Notes: generated by a model from the letters alone, not told the origin. DNA of 64,000 nucleotides from Castanea sativa (GCF_040712315.1 NC_134016.1:3883501-3947500), one strand, 5' to 3'. Shown: positions 46,166 to 59,476, numbered from the stretch's first letter. A program made the numbers and translations.

Positions 46166-48050
46166 AAAGAGTAAACAAAAGATTATCTAATTCTTTCAAC
46201 TACTCACATCAGCAAATGAGTTTATATTTACTTGAGATTCTTGCAGATCTGCCAACGTGAGGACCTATATAAACAAATATTCCACAAAAATTTAGCCAAA
46301 GGAAGAATAAGATTAAATTTGCTAGTTGATTTTTTGGGTTACAAGATGATATAACATGGCAATTGTAAAGCTTAAAGCTTGAAATATTGACTAGGCATAA
46401 TATTATTCAGCCTTGATTAACAATTATCAACTATCACTGCTTCTTTTTTGGGTAGACTGCAAGATTAATTTCTGTATGCATTTCATATTTAGCATTCATA
46501 CTGTATTTCATATTTAGCATTCATATTAACAATTTGAAACTGCATACTGTATCTTGTTTCAAATTGTTACTGACAATGAGGATTTTTAGCGTAGGAGCTA
46601 CAACTGAAATTAGTCATGGCTAACCTCATTGATGGAAGTTTTAAGTCATATTTCTGAGTAATGCAATTAATTTCAAAACCAATTGGTACTAATTGAATTA
46701 TTGCAAATAAAATTCAGTTTACAGAAGCACTTGTTCATTGCCTTATCTCCAACGAAGACTAGCATCCATTAATCTTTTGTATGAACTGGAGCACCCAAAT
46801 TGATTGACCTCTTATCATAGACTATAGACAACAAGACTGACAAGAAAAGACTGTAACGAACAACATGTGAAAATCCATTAATTGAAGTGATTATCTGTGA
46901 AAAAATTTGACAATAAATCAAGTGTAAGATGGCTAATCACCCTAGCAATTAAACAATAAACCGTTGAAGTCACTAGAGCAAAGGGCTCTAGGTGAAGCCA
47001 TGATAACAGCATACGATTTGATAGGCGGATGAACTGTTAGGAATTCTGTTTAGCAGAAAAGATCTCTTGTTTAGCATACATAGGAGATGGACCATTCCAA
47101 TATTATTCCCATTTGAGATCCAGAAGCTTTTGAGGGGATACAAACAAACTGAAGACAAGAAAGAAAAAATAGATATAGTAAAATGGCTTACTAAAGTCTG
47201 TAACTTGATCATTTAAAAAAAATGCAATAAACTCTAATCTGATTTATTTCAAGTATCTCTTCTTGTAATTTCATAGTTTTATGTCACTGAGTATTTCTAA
47301 AATTTGAAAATGCAAGTTGAGAGAAATTGAAGCTAATTTAAAAAGGCTGATCGTAGATGTGTACCTTCGAAGCCACCGAGGAAGAGTTAAGAAACAATTA
47401 AAATATGAGATTGAAAAGCAGAAGAATTTTCAAGAATCCTATATCATGAAAGAAAAGATTCACGGCTAACTATTAGGAGATGGAAGCAACTATGGCATTA
47501 GCACTGGAAAAAAACCTTGGCCTTACTTGATGATTGCCTGTAGCGTTGCCAAGTATTGTATGCTCATCTTTTTTTTTTTTTTTCTTGGTTAAAGTATTGT
47601 ATGCTCATCAATACTTGCAAACACATGACATGGTACGGTTCCTGGTGACCAACAACAAAAAATCTTTAAGAAAGAGATAAAGATAAAACTAAAGAGAATA
47701 AAATTTAATGCAGTTAGATAATCGAAGTAATTAGAGTACAAAGGACACAATGACATCAACAAAATATATAAACTAGATAGGATAAAACTTAGATATGGTA
47801 ATTAATTCAGACACTTGGTTGTTTTGAATTTAATTGTTCGTGGAAAAATAATAATATTTGCATCTTATTGGTCAATGCAACCAAGTGTTTTAATTTAATT
47901 AGGGTACTTAATGTATTGCACCGAAGGTATTGTACATTTGTACCAAAGTCTTATTTTATCATAAAATGAACATGAACCAGACACAATGAAACCAACACCA
48001 ACAAACTCACCTTTTAACAATAGAAATCATGGAATTTGTTAAAATGAAAA

Positions 48051-48111
<61 letters not shown>

Positions 48112-48859
48112 AAAGAAAAGGAATCGCTAGAAATATGTTGTATTTGTTATCCCAGTTTGATTTTGGTCATGTAGAGCACTTTCTCACCATTGTTTATGTA
48201 TCAATGTCAATATGAAATATTATTCACAAACATGATCAGCCCTATTTCTTTACCTTTCTGTTTCTTTCGTAAAAAGTTTGCACGTGGAAGATGTTATAAA
48301 TCTTGATTTTGAAGATAAGATATGCGTGTTGTTGGTAAGATATCAAGCACGGTGAAGGCGTTTCAGATGGATTAGGGTACAAAGTAATGCTCCCATTGGA
48401 TCTGATAATTGCATAATACAATGCTAAGACTGTGAGTGTGAACTATAACTCTAGAGCTAAACCATTAAAAACTTGAATGCTGTCTGAAGCTCTTCAACAA
48501 TAGAATGATAATATCAATCTTATGCGAGTGAATTACTACTTTTCCACCATACATATTACATAACCATATAGAGTTTTATTTAACTATTGAGAAAAAAAAT
48601 TCCCTTGCATTCTTTTATGTTGGAAAGTAAAAAATAAAATTCATTGGAAAAAGAGAAATTGAAGTACCTTGACTTGTTTGCACATGAACACATTTCAGTT
48701 CTTTCCCCTATTGCATTACAACAATGAAATAAGCTATAGAAAAGAAGAGGAGGAGATCTGGTTAAGATGGAATTACCACATTATTTTTGTATAATTGGAA
48801 TATGGGCAATGTTGGGCCATTTTTACTTTGAATGGGGATGCCAAAAATTTAGTGGCTTC
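46166..48859. other. Duplicated flank, no intact gene
   Basis: Paralogous over most of its length to about 53540-55870 and in part to 56500-56720 and 58240-58830. The short minus frame at 46988-47212 has no recognisable family. A long A-run lies at 48052-48109. The last part (48770-48855) matches the place just 3' of the CNL genes. Confidence 0.55.
48052..48109. repeat. Poly-A run (~50 nt) with AAAAG tail
   Basis: Almost pure A for about 50 nt, ending GAAAAGAAAAGG. It could be a retroposon tail or a slippage expansion. No recognisable retroposon body lies upstream (47600-48050). Confidence 0.85.
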
Positions 48860-49206
48860 CCTAATTTGCTGTGGATGCTTGCTGGGTTCTCTGGGCTAGT
48901 AGTTGAGGAGATAATGTCAATGTTACAAGGGCAATTTCTTCCCCAACTCCTAATTTCTCTTTGCTTGGAAACAGTGGTTGAAGATGTTCAGTGTCTTGTC
49001 CGTGGGCTACAATGGGTTTCTGTCAAATGTGTTAAGAGAAGTGGAAATAAAGTGGCACATGCCCTTGCTCGCCAGCCATGCTAGGAATATCATATAGATG
49101 AAATGTACTGGATGGAGGACACACCTCCACCAGCTGTGGAAGCTTTGTACGTTCCGGGATTCTCTTACTTTGCTTAATTGAATGAATGAATGTTTCAGTT
49201 TCAAAA
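48860..49206 (+). mobile_element. LINE 3' end, RNase H-like remnant
   Basis: One open frame reads CLETVVEDVQCLVRGLQ and then VKRSGNKVAHALARQPC, the end of the RVT_3 RNase H domain of plant LINEs. It continues after a stop as MEDTPPPAVEALYVPG, again typical of that C-terminus. A short AT-rich 3' UTR and an A-run (TTTCAGTTTCAAAAAAC) end it at about 49206. The 5' boundary is uncertain. This differs from the LINE at 1-4745, where no RNase H is seen. Confidence 0.65.
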
Positions 49207-49660
49207 AACAATTGGTCAATCCAAAAGTAGAAAGGAAAAACGGGAGCGAGCTCGAGAGCGTGAAAGACGGGAGGAAGAGTCACGTTCTAAATCAGAAGGT
49301 CCTCCAGTGCATAGGAAGCCTTTGAAAGATAGGAATTATAAAGTGGACCTTGAATCTCGGTTGGGAAAAACTCAGCTTGTTGCTACTCCAGTAGTGGCAC
49401 CTGGATATTACTGTTCAGTTTGCGTGTGTGTGTGTGTAGTGAAGGATTCTGCAAATTACTCGGATCATATCAATGGAAAGAAACATCAAAGAGCGTTGGG
49501 TATGTCTATGCATGCAGGTAGAACGGGCATCTGTTGACCAGGTCAAACAGCGATTTGAAGTTCTTAAGAATCCTGGAAGCTTCACTGAACAAGATCTTGA
49601 TGAGCGGATCTTAAAGCAGCAACAAGAAGAGGAGATAGGAAGCATATCAACAATTTTAGA
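49207..49660 (+). pseudogene. ZMAT2/Snu23-like zinc-finger protein pseudogene
   Basis: Resembles the matrin-type zinc-finger protein ZMAT2 (yeast Snu23), a U4/U6.U5 tri-snRNP protein. Visible are [45 protein letters not shown], a zinc finger with [31 protein letters not shown] and, after a frame change near 49510, [17 protein letters not shown] and GSFTEQDLDERILKQQQEEE. A GTGTGTGT stretch enlarges the finger loop from CSVCECVV to [10 protein letters not shown]. The first ~25 residues and the Lys-rich tail are missing. No introns interrupt it, so it is probably a processed copy. Confidence 0.85.
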
Positions 49661-50969
49661 TTTTTTTTTTTTTTTAAAAAAACAGGAAAAATATGAGGTT
49701 GGTAATGATTTGCCAAGTTAGTTACCTTCAAAATCAAATTGTATTGCATTATTATAATTGTGGTATCAGTTGTTGAGTATGAGCAATATTAGATTTCATT
49801 TCATGACTTCTTGCCCCAGTTAACTAATAGAACACAACCAACACTAATCAAGCCAAAATAATTTCATAAAAATATTTTAATTTGAAATTTATTCTTTTTC
49901 TTTTGCTTAGTAACAAGTTGGTAAATGTTGTAGAAAAGGTGACAGAGAAGAGGGGATCTTTTGCATGAATAGTATATTTGTTGGATTGAATTAATACTTC
50001 ATAAATAAGAAGGGAAAAGATGTGAGAAAAACTTACCAACTTTGATGAACTTATATTGAACTCCATAAGACTAATCAATTGTTCTTCCAACTGAATACAA
50101 TAAATATGTTGTCACTAGTGCCTGCACATCAAGACAATATATTAAAATAATAAATAAGAAATAGACTAAAATAAAGATCTGGGGAAACTAAACAAAGAAA
50201 GGAAGAAATTAGGGAAATTATGAACACAATTGGTTAATTTAAAGTAGAATATCAGAAAAGAGAAGAGGATTAGGCTTGACTCTTGAGCTAACTCATCACA
50301 CATTGTTGTAGTAATAAAACTTCCTGTTTAATCAATTCCTTGTCAATGGACCAGAATTTCAATACTCTCGGCACTTCTATCATTTAACTTGAGGCAATTA
50401 TGAATGAATAAGCATTGCAATTTGTTGAACTGACACATGGCATTCACTTTAGGCAAATAAAAAAAGTCCTTGCCCCACCACTTTAGCAAATTTTACATTC
50501 CATAATATCAACAAACTTAGTAAATAGTAGATGACATATATAAATCCCAAAGGATAGAACTTGTTGTAAGGGTGATGTCAGATGAAAAGAAGATGAGATT
50601 TGGGGGGGAACTCACTAATTTTGATAAAGTCAGGTCTCATCCATCTTTGATCTTTCCTATGTTGCTTTGATAAGTGAAAATAAGATGAAAGCATTTGGAC
50701 AGTATAGAAGAATTATGATTGTTAAAAACTAACAGCAACAACTATATCTTAAAAAAAAAAAAAAAAATAGCAACAATTTATAGATATAGAAGACGTCAAT
50801 TACTTGCACAAGTTTAAGTTAGTTATAGTCTTTTCATCTTTCTTATCTCGGTGGATCCTTATGGAATTTTGTTTTTCTAGAGGGCCAATATCGCTGCAGG
50901 TATACGTTCATGTACATTTTTCATAGACTCATATTCAATCAACAAAGTAATATAATATAATATAAGTTC
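49661..50969. other. Duplicated flank, no gene
   Basis: AT-rich with a T-run at 49662-49675. Parts near 50560-50640 resemble 5400-5470 and 57900-57970. 50860-50960 matches 18460-19180 minus the hAT MITE and so shows that element's empty site. Confidence 0.5.
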
Positions 50970-51126
50970 AGTCCTGCTCCATCCCCAATTCCACTAAATT
51001 AAAACCCAGCTTTGGTCGAACAATTCTCTCAAAGATTTGGAACATCAAAGAGTGAACAATATTGTTCAAGATTTGAGAGACAATGTGAGCAATTCTATCT
51101 TTCATGAAAAGATGCCTATACTTTAC

Positions 51127-52064
51127 TGGCCTGTTTGGAAATTTAGAGAGGAAGGAGAGTAGAGGGGAGTAGAGAGGAGGAGAGTAGTGAGAGGAGAGCA
51201 GAGGAGAATGATTACCCTCCACCTTGTTTGGATGTTTTTATAATTACTAAAGAGGAAGGGAGTAATTAGCCCTTCTCATTGTTTGGATGTTTTAAAAATT
51301 AGGATAGAGAGAAGAGGAAATGATTAAATATTTTTAAATAGACAAATTTACCCCTATTTGAAAATGGACTTGCAATATTGGTCTATGATTAATTTGTTAG
51401 ATTAAATAATTATGACTATAGAATGCAATATTTTTTTTGATAATTTTTTTTTTCTGATGTGAATTAAATAATCAACATTGGTCTATGATTAAATATTTTT
51501 TCTCCTTTTTTATTATACTAAAAAAAAGCCAGCCTAAATTGATAATAATTAAAATAAGAAAAAAGTGTTTGGTTTTTTTTTTTTTTACTGAAAAAAATCA
51601 ATAAAATATTGAATTTTGAGTATTTCTTTCATTTATTATTATTATTATTTTTAATATTTTTTTTAGTATAATAAAAAAAAGGAGATAAAGAGCGTTACAG
51701 ATTATTGAGTAAAGGCTTTATCTCCTTTTTAGTAATTAGCCTTTATCTCCTTTTTCTCAATAAAGAGCTGACAGAGCTTGAGAGAAAGAGTGTTACAGAT
51801 TTTTTTTTTTTAACGGGACAACATTGTAATTTTATAAATATAATAAGGGTAAATTATGTAATTTACTTGATCAATAATTTTATGTGCTTTACTCTCCCTC
51901 CAGATCTCTCCAATTTGGGGGAATTAAAAATGAGAGGGTTAGAGATAGTTGAAACCCCTCCAAATCCCTCTCCCTCCTTTAAAAAACTCTCAAATAAGGT
52001 AATTGAATTACTCCCCTTCCCTCTACTCTACTCCCCTTCCTTTTTTAAACATCCAAACAGGCCA
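51127..52064. mobile_element. DNA transposon (938 bp) inside nitrilase copy 3
   Basis: Inverted ends TGGCCTGTTTGGAAATTTAG and CATCCAAACAGGCCA extend into a ~50-bp purine-rich TIR (GAGGAAGGAGAGTAG versus CTCTACTCCCCTTCC). TAC lies on both sides (51124-51126 and 52065-52067), a probable 3-bp target duplication. The other nitrilase copy has no insert here (GCCAATACATTTCAGATTTG). No transposase. Confidence 0.8.
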
Positions 52065-52699
52065 TACAGGTTTGGCTAGTTCCAAACTGTTACCAATCAT
52101 GCAAGTATAAATTTTTACCTAGATCAGTAGAGATGGACTCCCCTTGCTAATTAGGTCCAGCCACAATGGTCTCGGCCAGATGGTGATATAATAACATTAC
52201 CTCTAGTGCATATGATTTTATTGCCTCCTTTTGTGATCCTACTTGGTTCAAGCCTTGACCAATTGACAATCCACACATTAACAACTGAATGATGGGATCC
52301 AGAAGGTGATTAGGTCACAATTGATATGTAAAATGCATTCTGCAGAATTGGTTTGCATATAGAAAAAATAAAAATAAAAAAGCAATCTCCTTCTAGGGCA
52401 ATATGGGTCATTGAAGCCTGCCATATCTCCCTTGCTTTGGCCGCAGGTGCAAAATATATTTCAATGCCTACATATGGTGGCATAAGGACTACAAAAAATG
52501 CTGAAGAACTATTGCTCGTAAGGAAGCTCTTGGATATAAAGGGAATGCTGAACAATGACCCACTTAAGACCTTAAGAGAAATACTTGATAGTGAGAATGG
52601 CGATGACATGGTGATAATTTCTATAAATGTAGCAAATTATTTCACCAATAACCATCGTGGGAAAGGACCTTCTGATAGCACTCCCAAGATTAATTGTGA

Positions 52700-53110
52700 A
52701 AATTATTATGGGTTTTAGAAAGATTTCCAAAAAAAGGGGGGGAAGAAAAAAAAAACTGGAAGAAAAATAGGTATAATAAGAGAAACACCAAGGATTTCAC
52801 TAATCAAATATGGAGATTACAAAAGAGGCAATAAAACTCACAAAACACAAACCCCAAATACACCCTAAAAACCATCTCACAAATACAAAGCTTAGGGCTT
52901 GACATATAACATCTTTCTACTCTCTAATTGTCACGTAGCATTGCAACCCTCTCTTTGGCCGAAGCAGCATATACGTAAAAGTTGCCAATGACCTTTTCCT
53001 AGTTCTTGCATATAGTGACCAACCATATTTGACAGCTTGAGAAATGTTGGGCCTATTACATGCCATTGCATTCATGAGGCTGCAAAACAAATTGGTATTA
53101 ATTAAAGCTT
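52700..53110 (-). mobile_element. Decayed Ty1/copia fragment
   Basis: Minus-strand SLMNAMACNRPNISQAVKYG, then LYARTRKRSLATF corresponds to the copia end at 28597-28400. The LTR-like flank near 52850-52960 (CAACCCTCTCTTTGGCC) matches 28060-28080. It is a shared ancestral insertion with 27760-28600. Confidence 0.72.
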
Positions 53111-53560
53111 CTGCTTCACAACAATAACAGCACACCATTTTTTTTTTTAAGAAAAAAAAGGCACAAGGTACACGAAAACACAAAAACATTTCTTTGTATT
53201 AAAAAATGTCAATGGTTAAACCAAATGAAAAAGGAGAAGACATTAAAAAACACTATTTATTCTTTTGCAAGTAACTATGACAATGAAGAGACTTTAACAA
53301 TGACAGAAGGTGTACCTTTAGCATCCAAGTCAGGTCTTAGAGAACACATTCTATTGTTGCAGCTGATGAGGTCACCTATTTTCCAGATTGGAGTCTTATA
53401 TACAAGCAGCAATGATTTCTCTACTGACCATTACACTTCACATTCAGATGTAATTGCCATTAGCTTCTGATTTTTTCCAAGATACCAGCCCAATGAATTG
53501 AAGAACAGAATGGCACTAAACAGTATCCAACTCAATCAACTACTCTCATCAGCAAGTGAA

Positions 53561-55424
53561 GTATATATACTTGAGATTCTATCAATTCTGTCAACTTCAA
53601 GACCTGTATAAACAAATATTCAACATAAGTGTAACCATGGGGTTCTGGCAAATCTTTCAACAATATAATTAAATATGTTAGTGGGTGTTTTGGGTTACAA
53701 AATAAAGTAATGCAGTTAGTAATAGCAAAGCTTAAAGCTCAAAATATTGACTAGGCATGAAATTGTGTAGCCTTAATTAGCAACTATCACTACTTTTTTT
53801 TTTTTTTTTTCGGTAGACTTCAAATATAGTATATGTAAGAATTTAGGTTTAGCATTCATACTTGTATGTTTTATCTTTTTCCAAGAAAACTGCATACTAT
53901 ATCTTGTTTCAACTTATCAATGACAGCAAGGCTTTTAGTGAAGGAACTACAATTGAAATTGGATAAAAAAGCACAATAACTTAATTTAGTCATGGCCGAC
54001 TTCACTGATAGATGTTTTAAGTCATATATCTGAGTAATACAATTCATTTTCTAAACCAAATGGTACTAATTGAATAATTGCAAATAAAAGCCAGCTTACA
54101 GAGACATGTTCATTGCCTTAACAACTCACTGTAGGCCAAGTTGATTATTTCTATTAACATTTCAGATCCAATATTATTCTGATTAACAAGCCAGAAACTT
54201 TTGGGGGGATATCAGAAGACAAAAGAAAAAAACACAGAAGTAGTAAAATGGCTCACCAAAATCCATAACTTGAACTTAGAAAGGAAATGCAATAACTCTA
54301 TTTTAATTTTACCCAAATTTCAAGTTTCTCTCCATTTTATTTTATAGTTTATGATATTAATTATTTGTAAAATTTGAATAGGCAGTTTGAGAGGGATTGA
54401 ATCTACTTTAAGAAGGCTAATCATAGATGTGTACCTTTGAAGTTACTGGCTTACTGCCGAAGAGGATTTGAGAAACCATGACAATATGCGATTTGAAAAA
54501 AAGAAGAATCATCAGGAATCCTATATATCAGGAAAGAAAAGATTCAACGCTAAATATTTAGATAGTGTTGAAAAAAAAATGCTAACAGATACTAGATAGA
54601 AAACTACGGTGTCAGTGTTGGAAAAACCTGGGCCTTACTTGATGATTGTCTGCAGTGATACCAAGTATAGCATACTCATCAACATTTCTGGATATGTATA
54701 CGACTTGGTTCCAGATGACCTACAACCAAAAATATTTTCAGGAAGAAATATAAAGAAAACTCGACAATAATATTAATGTAGTTAGACAATCAATGCAATT
54801 GGGGTACTAAGGATGCAATGACATCAACTAAACAAAAAACTATGTCAGAAAATAAACATGAATTAGATGCAATGAAACCAATGGTATAAAAAAACAGAGG
54901 TGAATTGTGACTTTTTCCAAAATAGAAAAAAAAAAAAATGGTATCAAAATATGCAATGAAACCAAGACCTTCAAGCTCACCTTTTATATTTTAGAAATCA
55001 TGGAATTGGTTAAAAGGGTAAAGGAAGAAAGAAGAGGTCTATATATATATATATATGTGGGAAGAAGTAGGGAACCATCCTATTGTTGCTGCTTAGAGAA
55101 GGCATAGTTAGAAATATGTTGCAGTTGTTATCCCTGTTTGAATTTGGACATGCAGAGTATTTTCTCACTATTGTTGATATATAAATGTCTATTTTTCAAC
55201 ATAACATATTATTTACAAAAAGAAACACATTTTCTTTATATTTCTTTTTCTTTCACAAAATTTTTGCCCACCGCAGTTGTTCTTAATCTTGATTTTGAAG
55301 ATTAGATATTATGTGTCATTGGTATAGAATGCAACAGAAACAAAGACAGGGAACAGGCTATCTACTGTGAATAGTTAAAGAGAACCCTTTCATTCTAAAT
55401 TAACGAATTCAGAATGAATCAAAT
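53561..55424. other. Duplicated flank, no gene
   Basis: Paralogous to 46200-48300 and 29000-29790. Contains a (TA)n tract at 55038-55057 and A-runs. The frame at 54907-55107 spans the microsatellite and is not supported. Confidence 0.55.
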
Positions 55425-55496
55425 CTCGCCAAGAAGGATTCAAGCCTAAGACCATTCAGTTCACAGCTAACCACTATACCACTTAGCTACAGAGGA
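55425..55496 (-). pseudogene. tRNA-Asn-like pseudogene, second copy
   Basis: 72 nt on the minus strand, TCCTCTGTAGCTAAGTGG, then GGCTTGAATCC and CTTGGCGAG. It aligns end to end with the copy at 6076-6146 and keeps a better acceptor start but a poorer anticodon region (TGTGAAC instead of TGTTAAC). It sits at the same place relative to flanking text (TAGAATGCAACAGAAACAAAG) as the first copy. Confidence 0.6.
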
Positions 55497-56955
55497 ACAA
55501 CGGGAGATTAGAAGCATGATGAAGGGGTTTAGGATGGATAAGGGTACAAAGTAATTCCTATTGGACCTGATAATTTCTTATTACAATGCTAAGACTGAAT
55601 GTGAACTACACCTCTAAAGCTAGACTATTAAAAAATTGAATGTTGGTTGAAGCTCTTCAACAATAGAATGCTAACATCAATCTTGTGCAAGGAAATTATT
55701 ACTTTTCTGTGATAAATAAGCATACGTATTTTTATTTAACTATTGACAAAGAATTTCCCTTTCATTCTATTATGTTGTAAAAGAAACAAGAAATGCCTTG
55801 GGAGAGAAATTGAAGTACCTGAACTTGTTTACACACTAGTACATTTCAGTTCTTTCATAGCAGGACATGGTTGAATTCGCTATATTTGTTGATGTGCCAA
55901 AAACCGAGACTAAGTGGAACCTGTGTAGACAATTTTGGTTTGCATCTTCCACAACCAACTCATTCACAAGAAACAGACCTTACCAAATCTTTTAAAGTGG
56001 CAAGTTCCTTGTAATTGTAACAAGCCAATTGAAACAAGAATATGCCATCCTGCCACACTGTTGAAGTATGCCATGCATCTTGCTCTCTTCTAATTGATTA
56101 GGGAGGTCATCAAAATCTCTCAGCAGAGTGGCCATTCAAACTGTTTTTATATCCATACAACTCATAAGTGACTTAGTGTATAGAACTTTCAAATCATATC
56201 TTCTTCTTTTTTACTGAATACTTTCAAATCATATCTATGGCCAATAGAAGTAATATAAAACTTTCAAAATATACAACTCATAACTGACTTAATGGCCAAT
56301 AAAAGTTATATGTGTCCCCTACCTTATTTGCTTACTATTAAGAACTATTCTCCCAACATGTGCATGCATCCAAACCAATCAGCCTTTTTGCTAAGGTAAA
56401 GCTTACAAGAAGAGAAGAATAAAACTGACATTAATTGAAGCTAGAAAGATATGGAGAAGAAATTATTTTGAAAATCAATCAACATGCAAGATGGCTTTTC
56501 ACCAGATATATACCTTAGTGCTGTAAAGTTCAGATGTTGCTGAAACAAAGGGCTATAGGTTAGCTAACCATAAGAAGAAAAATGATTCGATAGGTGCATG
56601 ACTTAATAGAATTCGGTATATTAGAAAAGATCATTGTTAAGTACATCAGAGATGGAATAAACCATGATGTAAAATCTGGAAAACTTAGACGCACCTGATA
56701 TTTTGTTGGTTGACAAAGGTTGCACTACCACATAGACTAAACTTATGAACATTTGCAGATATAGACGCAATATAATTCCTATTGGCCAGCAACCAGAAAT
56801 TTCACACAGGTTAAGAAGAAGAAGAAGAAACTCAGAAGAAGTAATATGATTTACCCAAAATTGTGTGAACTTGATATCAGACAGAAAATGCAAAGAGGCT
56901 CTCTTTGATTTGAATCTCAAGTTGCTCTTCTATCTTGGGGATATAGACAGGTAAT

Positions 56956-57165
56956 TTACAGACAAGTCAAATGAAAGAATTTCATTGTTTTGCTCAAACC
57001 ATTTTCAGCTGTTTGAAGGGAACGAGGCAGATTGAGAGCCTGTTGATAAATAATTGGCATCCGTAATTTAATGAGGCCCTGCACCACATCCGATGCTGGT
57101 AGATATTCCGGCTTCTTACAACTGTTAACAGACAGATGATTTAGAAAACAAAGGTTCCCCCCCAA
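56956..57165 (-). pseudogene. Possible orphan LRR fragment
   Basis: Open for 69 codons with LCFLNHLSVNSCKKPEYLPA and LIKLRMPIIYQQALNLPRSL, which has leucine/aliphatic spacing like NBS-LRR repeats. No counterpart is seen in the intact CNL protein. It could be a 3' exon of a related gene or chance. Confidence 0.3.
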
Positions 57166-58969
57166 CTATATATAGAAGAAATAAAAAGTCCATTAATTCT
57201 GTGGTTTTAAATATTATGGTGCTGTGTGTTGAAGCAGATGAGGCAGACTTGAGGCAGTGCATAAAACCCCTAAACATCTAGCCTTGTCCAACAGAAATCA
57301 ATCTTTAGTCCCAACGTACAAGGCATTATACTACAATAGTGAAGCTTGGGATTCACCGTCTAATGAAATAGACAATAGCAGCACAAAAACCAATGGTAGA
57401 TATAAAACATTTGTTACAGTTTAATATCAGTGCCATAAATTTTGGCAGATATCTGTCATTGGGTTCATCTGTAGTCTCAAAGTCTGAAAGAGAAAATCTC
57501 CAAGGAGCATAATTTTATTCCAATACATAGAAAATGAATAAGAAAAAATCAAAATGAAAAGCATAGAAAAAGATTAATGAATAAAACCTTCAAGCATCCG
57601 ACATCAATGACAATCATAACATGTGCAGGGTACTCAAGTCCCAAGTGCCATCAATTTGCCACAAAATTTGAACCTAACAAAGAAGAATGAATTTGAGGAA
57701 TAATAGAAGATAAAGTAAAGTGCCTGACTTATTAATTCACTTATCTTCAAGAATGCAGTCATTCCTTTCCATTGCATTATAATGACAGTTTTTGGAATAT
57801 CATAAAATTTAGTAAATAGCACATGAAATAGAAAAATCTTTTTTTTTTTTTTTTTATAAGTACATGAAATAGAGAACTCATGAAGGTTACATTTTGTTAA
57901 AAGGGAGACATCAGAAGAGAAAACATGAAATTGGTAGGAAACTCACAGATTTTAATGAACTTCAACCAGATAAGAATCAAATTAACACCCAGGCATAACA
58001 AGATTCTTGGAATGGTATATGTCCATATTTGACCACTCTGTCAGCAAACAGTAGGAAATATTCGGCTTTTGTCATCAAGTGAGCATCAGATGGTAGTAAA
58101 TTCTAATACTTTTTCAAACACCAGAGAGCATCTCTATTGAAATGGATTGAATATCTTCCTGAATTTGCTCCAGAAGTTAGCAAAATCTTATATCACAGAA
58201 TTTTCACTAGCAAGATCACCCATCTTCCTGAATTTGCCCATGCTTGTGCTATAGATCTTGATTTTTAAAATTAGATATTATCCGTGTTGTTGGTAAGAAA
58301 TCAAGCGTGATGAAGGGGTTCAAGATGGATCAGGTTACGAAGTGATGCTCCCACTGGCCCTGATAATTGCATAATACAATGCTAAGACTGTGAATGTGAA
58401 CCACAACTCTGAAAGCTAGACTATTAAAAACTTGAATGTTGGTTGAAGCTCTTTAACAATAGAATGCTAACATCAATCTTGTGCAAACGAATTATTACTT
58501 TTTCGCGATAAATAAGTATACATAGTTTTATTTAACCATTAAAAAAAGATCTTCTTTTTCATTCTATTATGTTGGAAAAGAAAAAAGAAACGTCTTGGGG
58601 AAATAGAGAAATAGAAGTACCTGAAATTTTTTGTACATTAATGCATTTTAGTTCTTTTCCATCTTGCTTAACAGCCACGAAATAACCTACACGCATATAA
58701 TTTGTTTTAAGGTTCCTTTAAAAAAGAAAAAAGTTTATTGTAAAAGATGAGAGGAGATCAAGTTTAGATGGACTTACCGGATAATTTTTGTATATTTGGA
58801 ATATGGGTCATGTCGGGCCTTTTCTTTTTGAATGGTAAGGTTTTGAATATCGTGTTCAATAAGGGAAGAGAGAAATCCATCAAATTTTTCTTCTTCTGAA
58901 ACAAAATAAGGAATAAATGAAAAGAAAAAAAAATTAGAAGAATATTGAAAAAGGGGAAACTATGAAACA

Positions 58970-58973
<4 letters not shown>

Positions 58974-59006
<33 letters not shown>
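58974..59006. repeat. (TA)n microsatellite
   Basis: About 16 AT units. Confidence 0.96.
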
Positions 59007-59008
<2 letters not shown>

Positions 59009-59476
59009 GATTGTATGAGAAGATGACTATGTATTAGATAACATACCGCATTCTAAGATATTTATGATTATTGTGATAAATAAAAGTAAATAAGCACAAA
59101 TACAGAACTTAGTGAGTCATCATCAAATAGTTCATTACAGTTCATCTATACTATAATCCCAACACCTGTATAGGCTTGTAAACTAACATAAGTGCAAAAA
59201 TGTCAAGTAAAACCAGTTGCTTTTAGAGGCCTTTTGTCGAACGCCTAGTAGATATAACCAAGAAATAGAACTTGGTTAATCTAGAGGTGTTGTAATAGAG
59301 GAAAACAATATTTCCAGTACCTAAAGAATATTTAGAATAATGGAATCCACAAATTAAAAACATATTGATAGCTCCTATTAGAAGCAATAAGATTTTGATC
59401 TTCACTATTTACATCAAAAGAAGACTTGCTAAGCATGAAAAGCCATAAAATGTTGGCTTCAAGAAGATTTATATGC

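Larger units (their letters stand above)
50970..53560 (-). pseudogene. Nitrilase (NIT4-like) pseudogene, copy 3
   Basis: Same block order as the copy at 26940-28976. Block one (about 53550-53330) reads FFNSLGWYLGKNQKLMAI and TPIWKIGDL, with the catalytic-Cys position changed (ISCNN). Block two (about 52500-52370) has [20 protein letters not shown], nearly intact against the nitrilase family. Block three (about 52200-52130) has IVAGPN, then TAG in place of Tyr, then QGESIST. Block four (about 51080-50990) has FERIVRPKLGF. A MITE (51127-52064) separates blocks three and four, and a decayed copia fragment (52700-53110) separates one and two. It is non-functional. Confidence 0.84.
55497..59476. 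other. 3' flank of the intact CNL gene
   Basis: No independent gene is supported. 57205-58830 is paralogous to 4755-6450, so this is the long 3' flank, or 3' UTR with introns, of the CNL gene. The minus frame at 56956-57165 (CFLNHLSVNSCKKPEYLP, then GLIKLRM) has the spacing of one or two leucine-rich repeats and may be an orphan LRR exon. Microsatellite (TA)n at 58974-59006. Confidence 0.55.

Noticed and set aside
48052..48109. Poly-A run as evidence of a processed pseudogene
   Set aside because: No gene-like or retroposon body upstream; it may be slippage or an assembly artefact.
52353..52718. 121-codon open frame on the plus strand, partly shared with 27378-27569
   Set aside because: It is antisense to the nitrilase block [17 protein letters not shown]. 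The minus strand has the family match, so the plus frame is a shadow.
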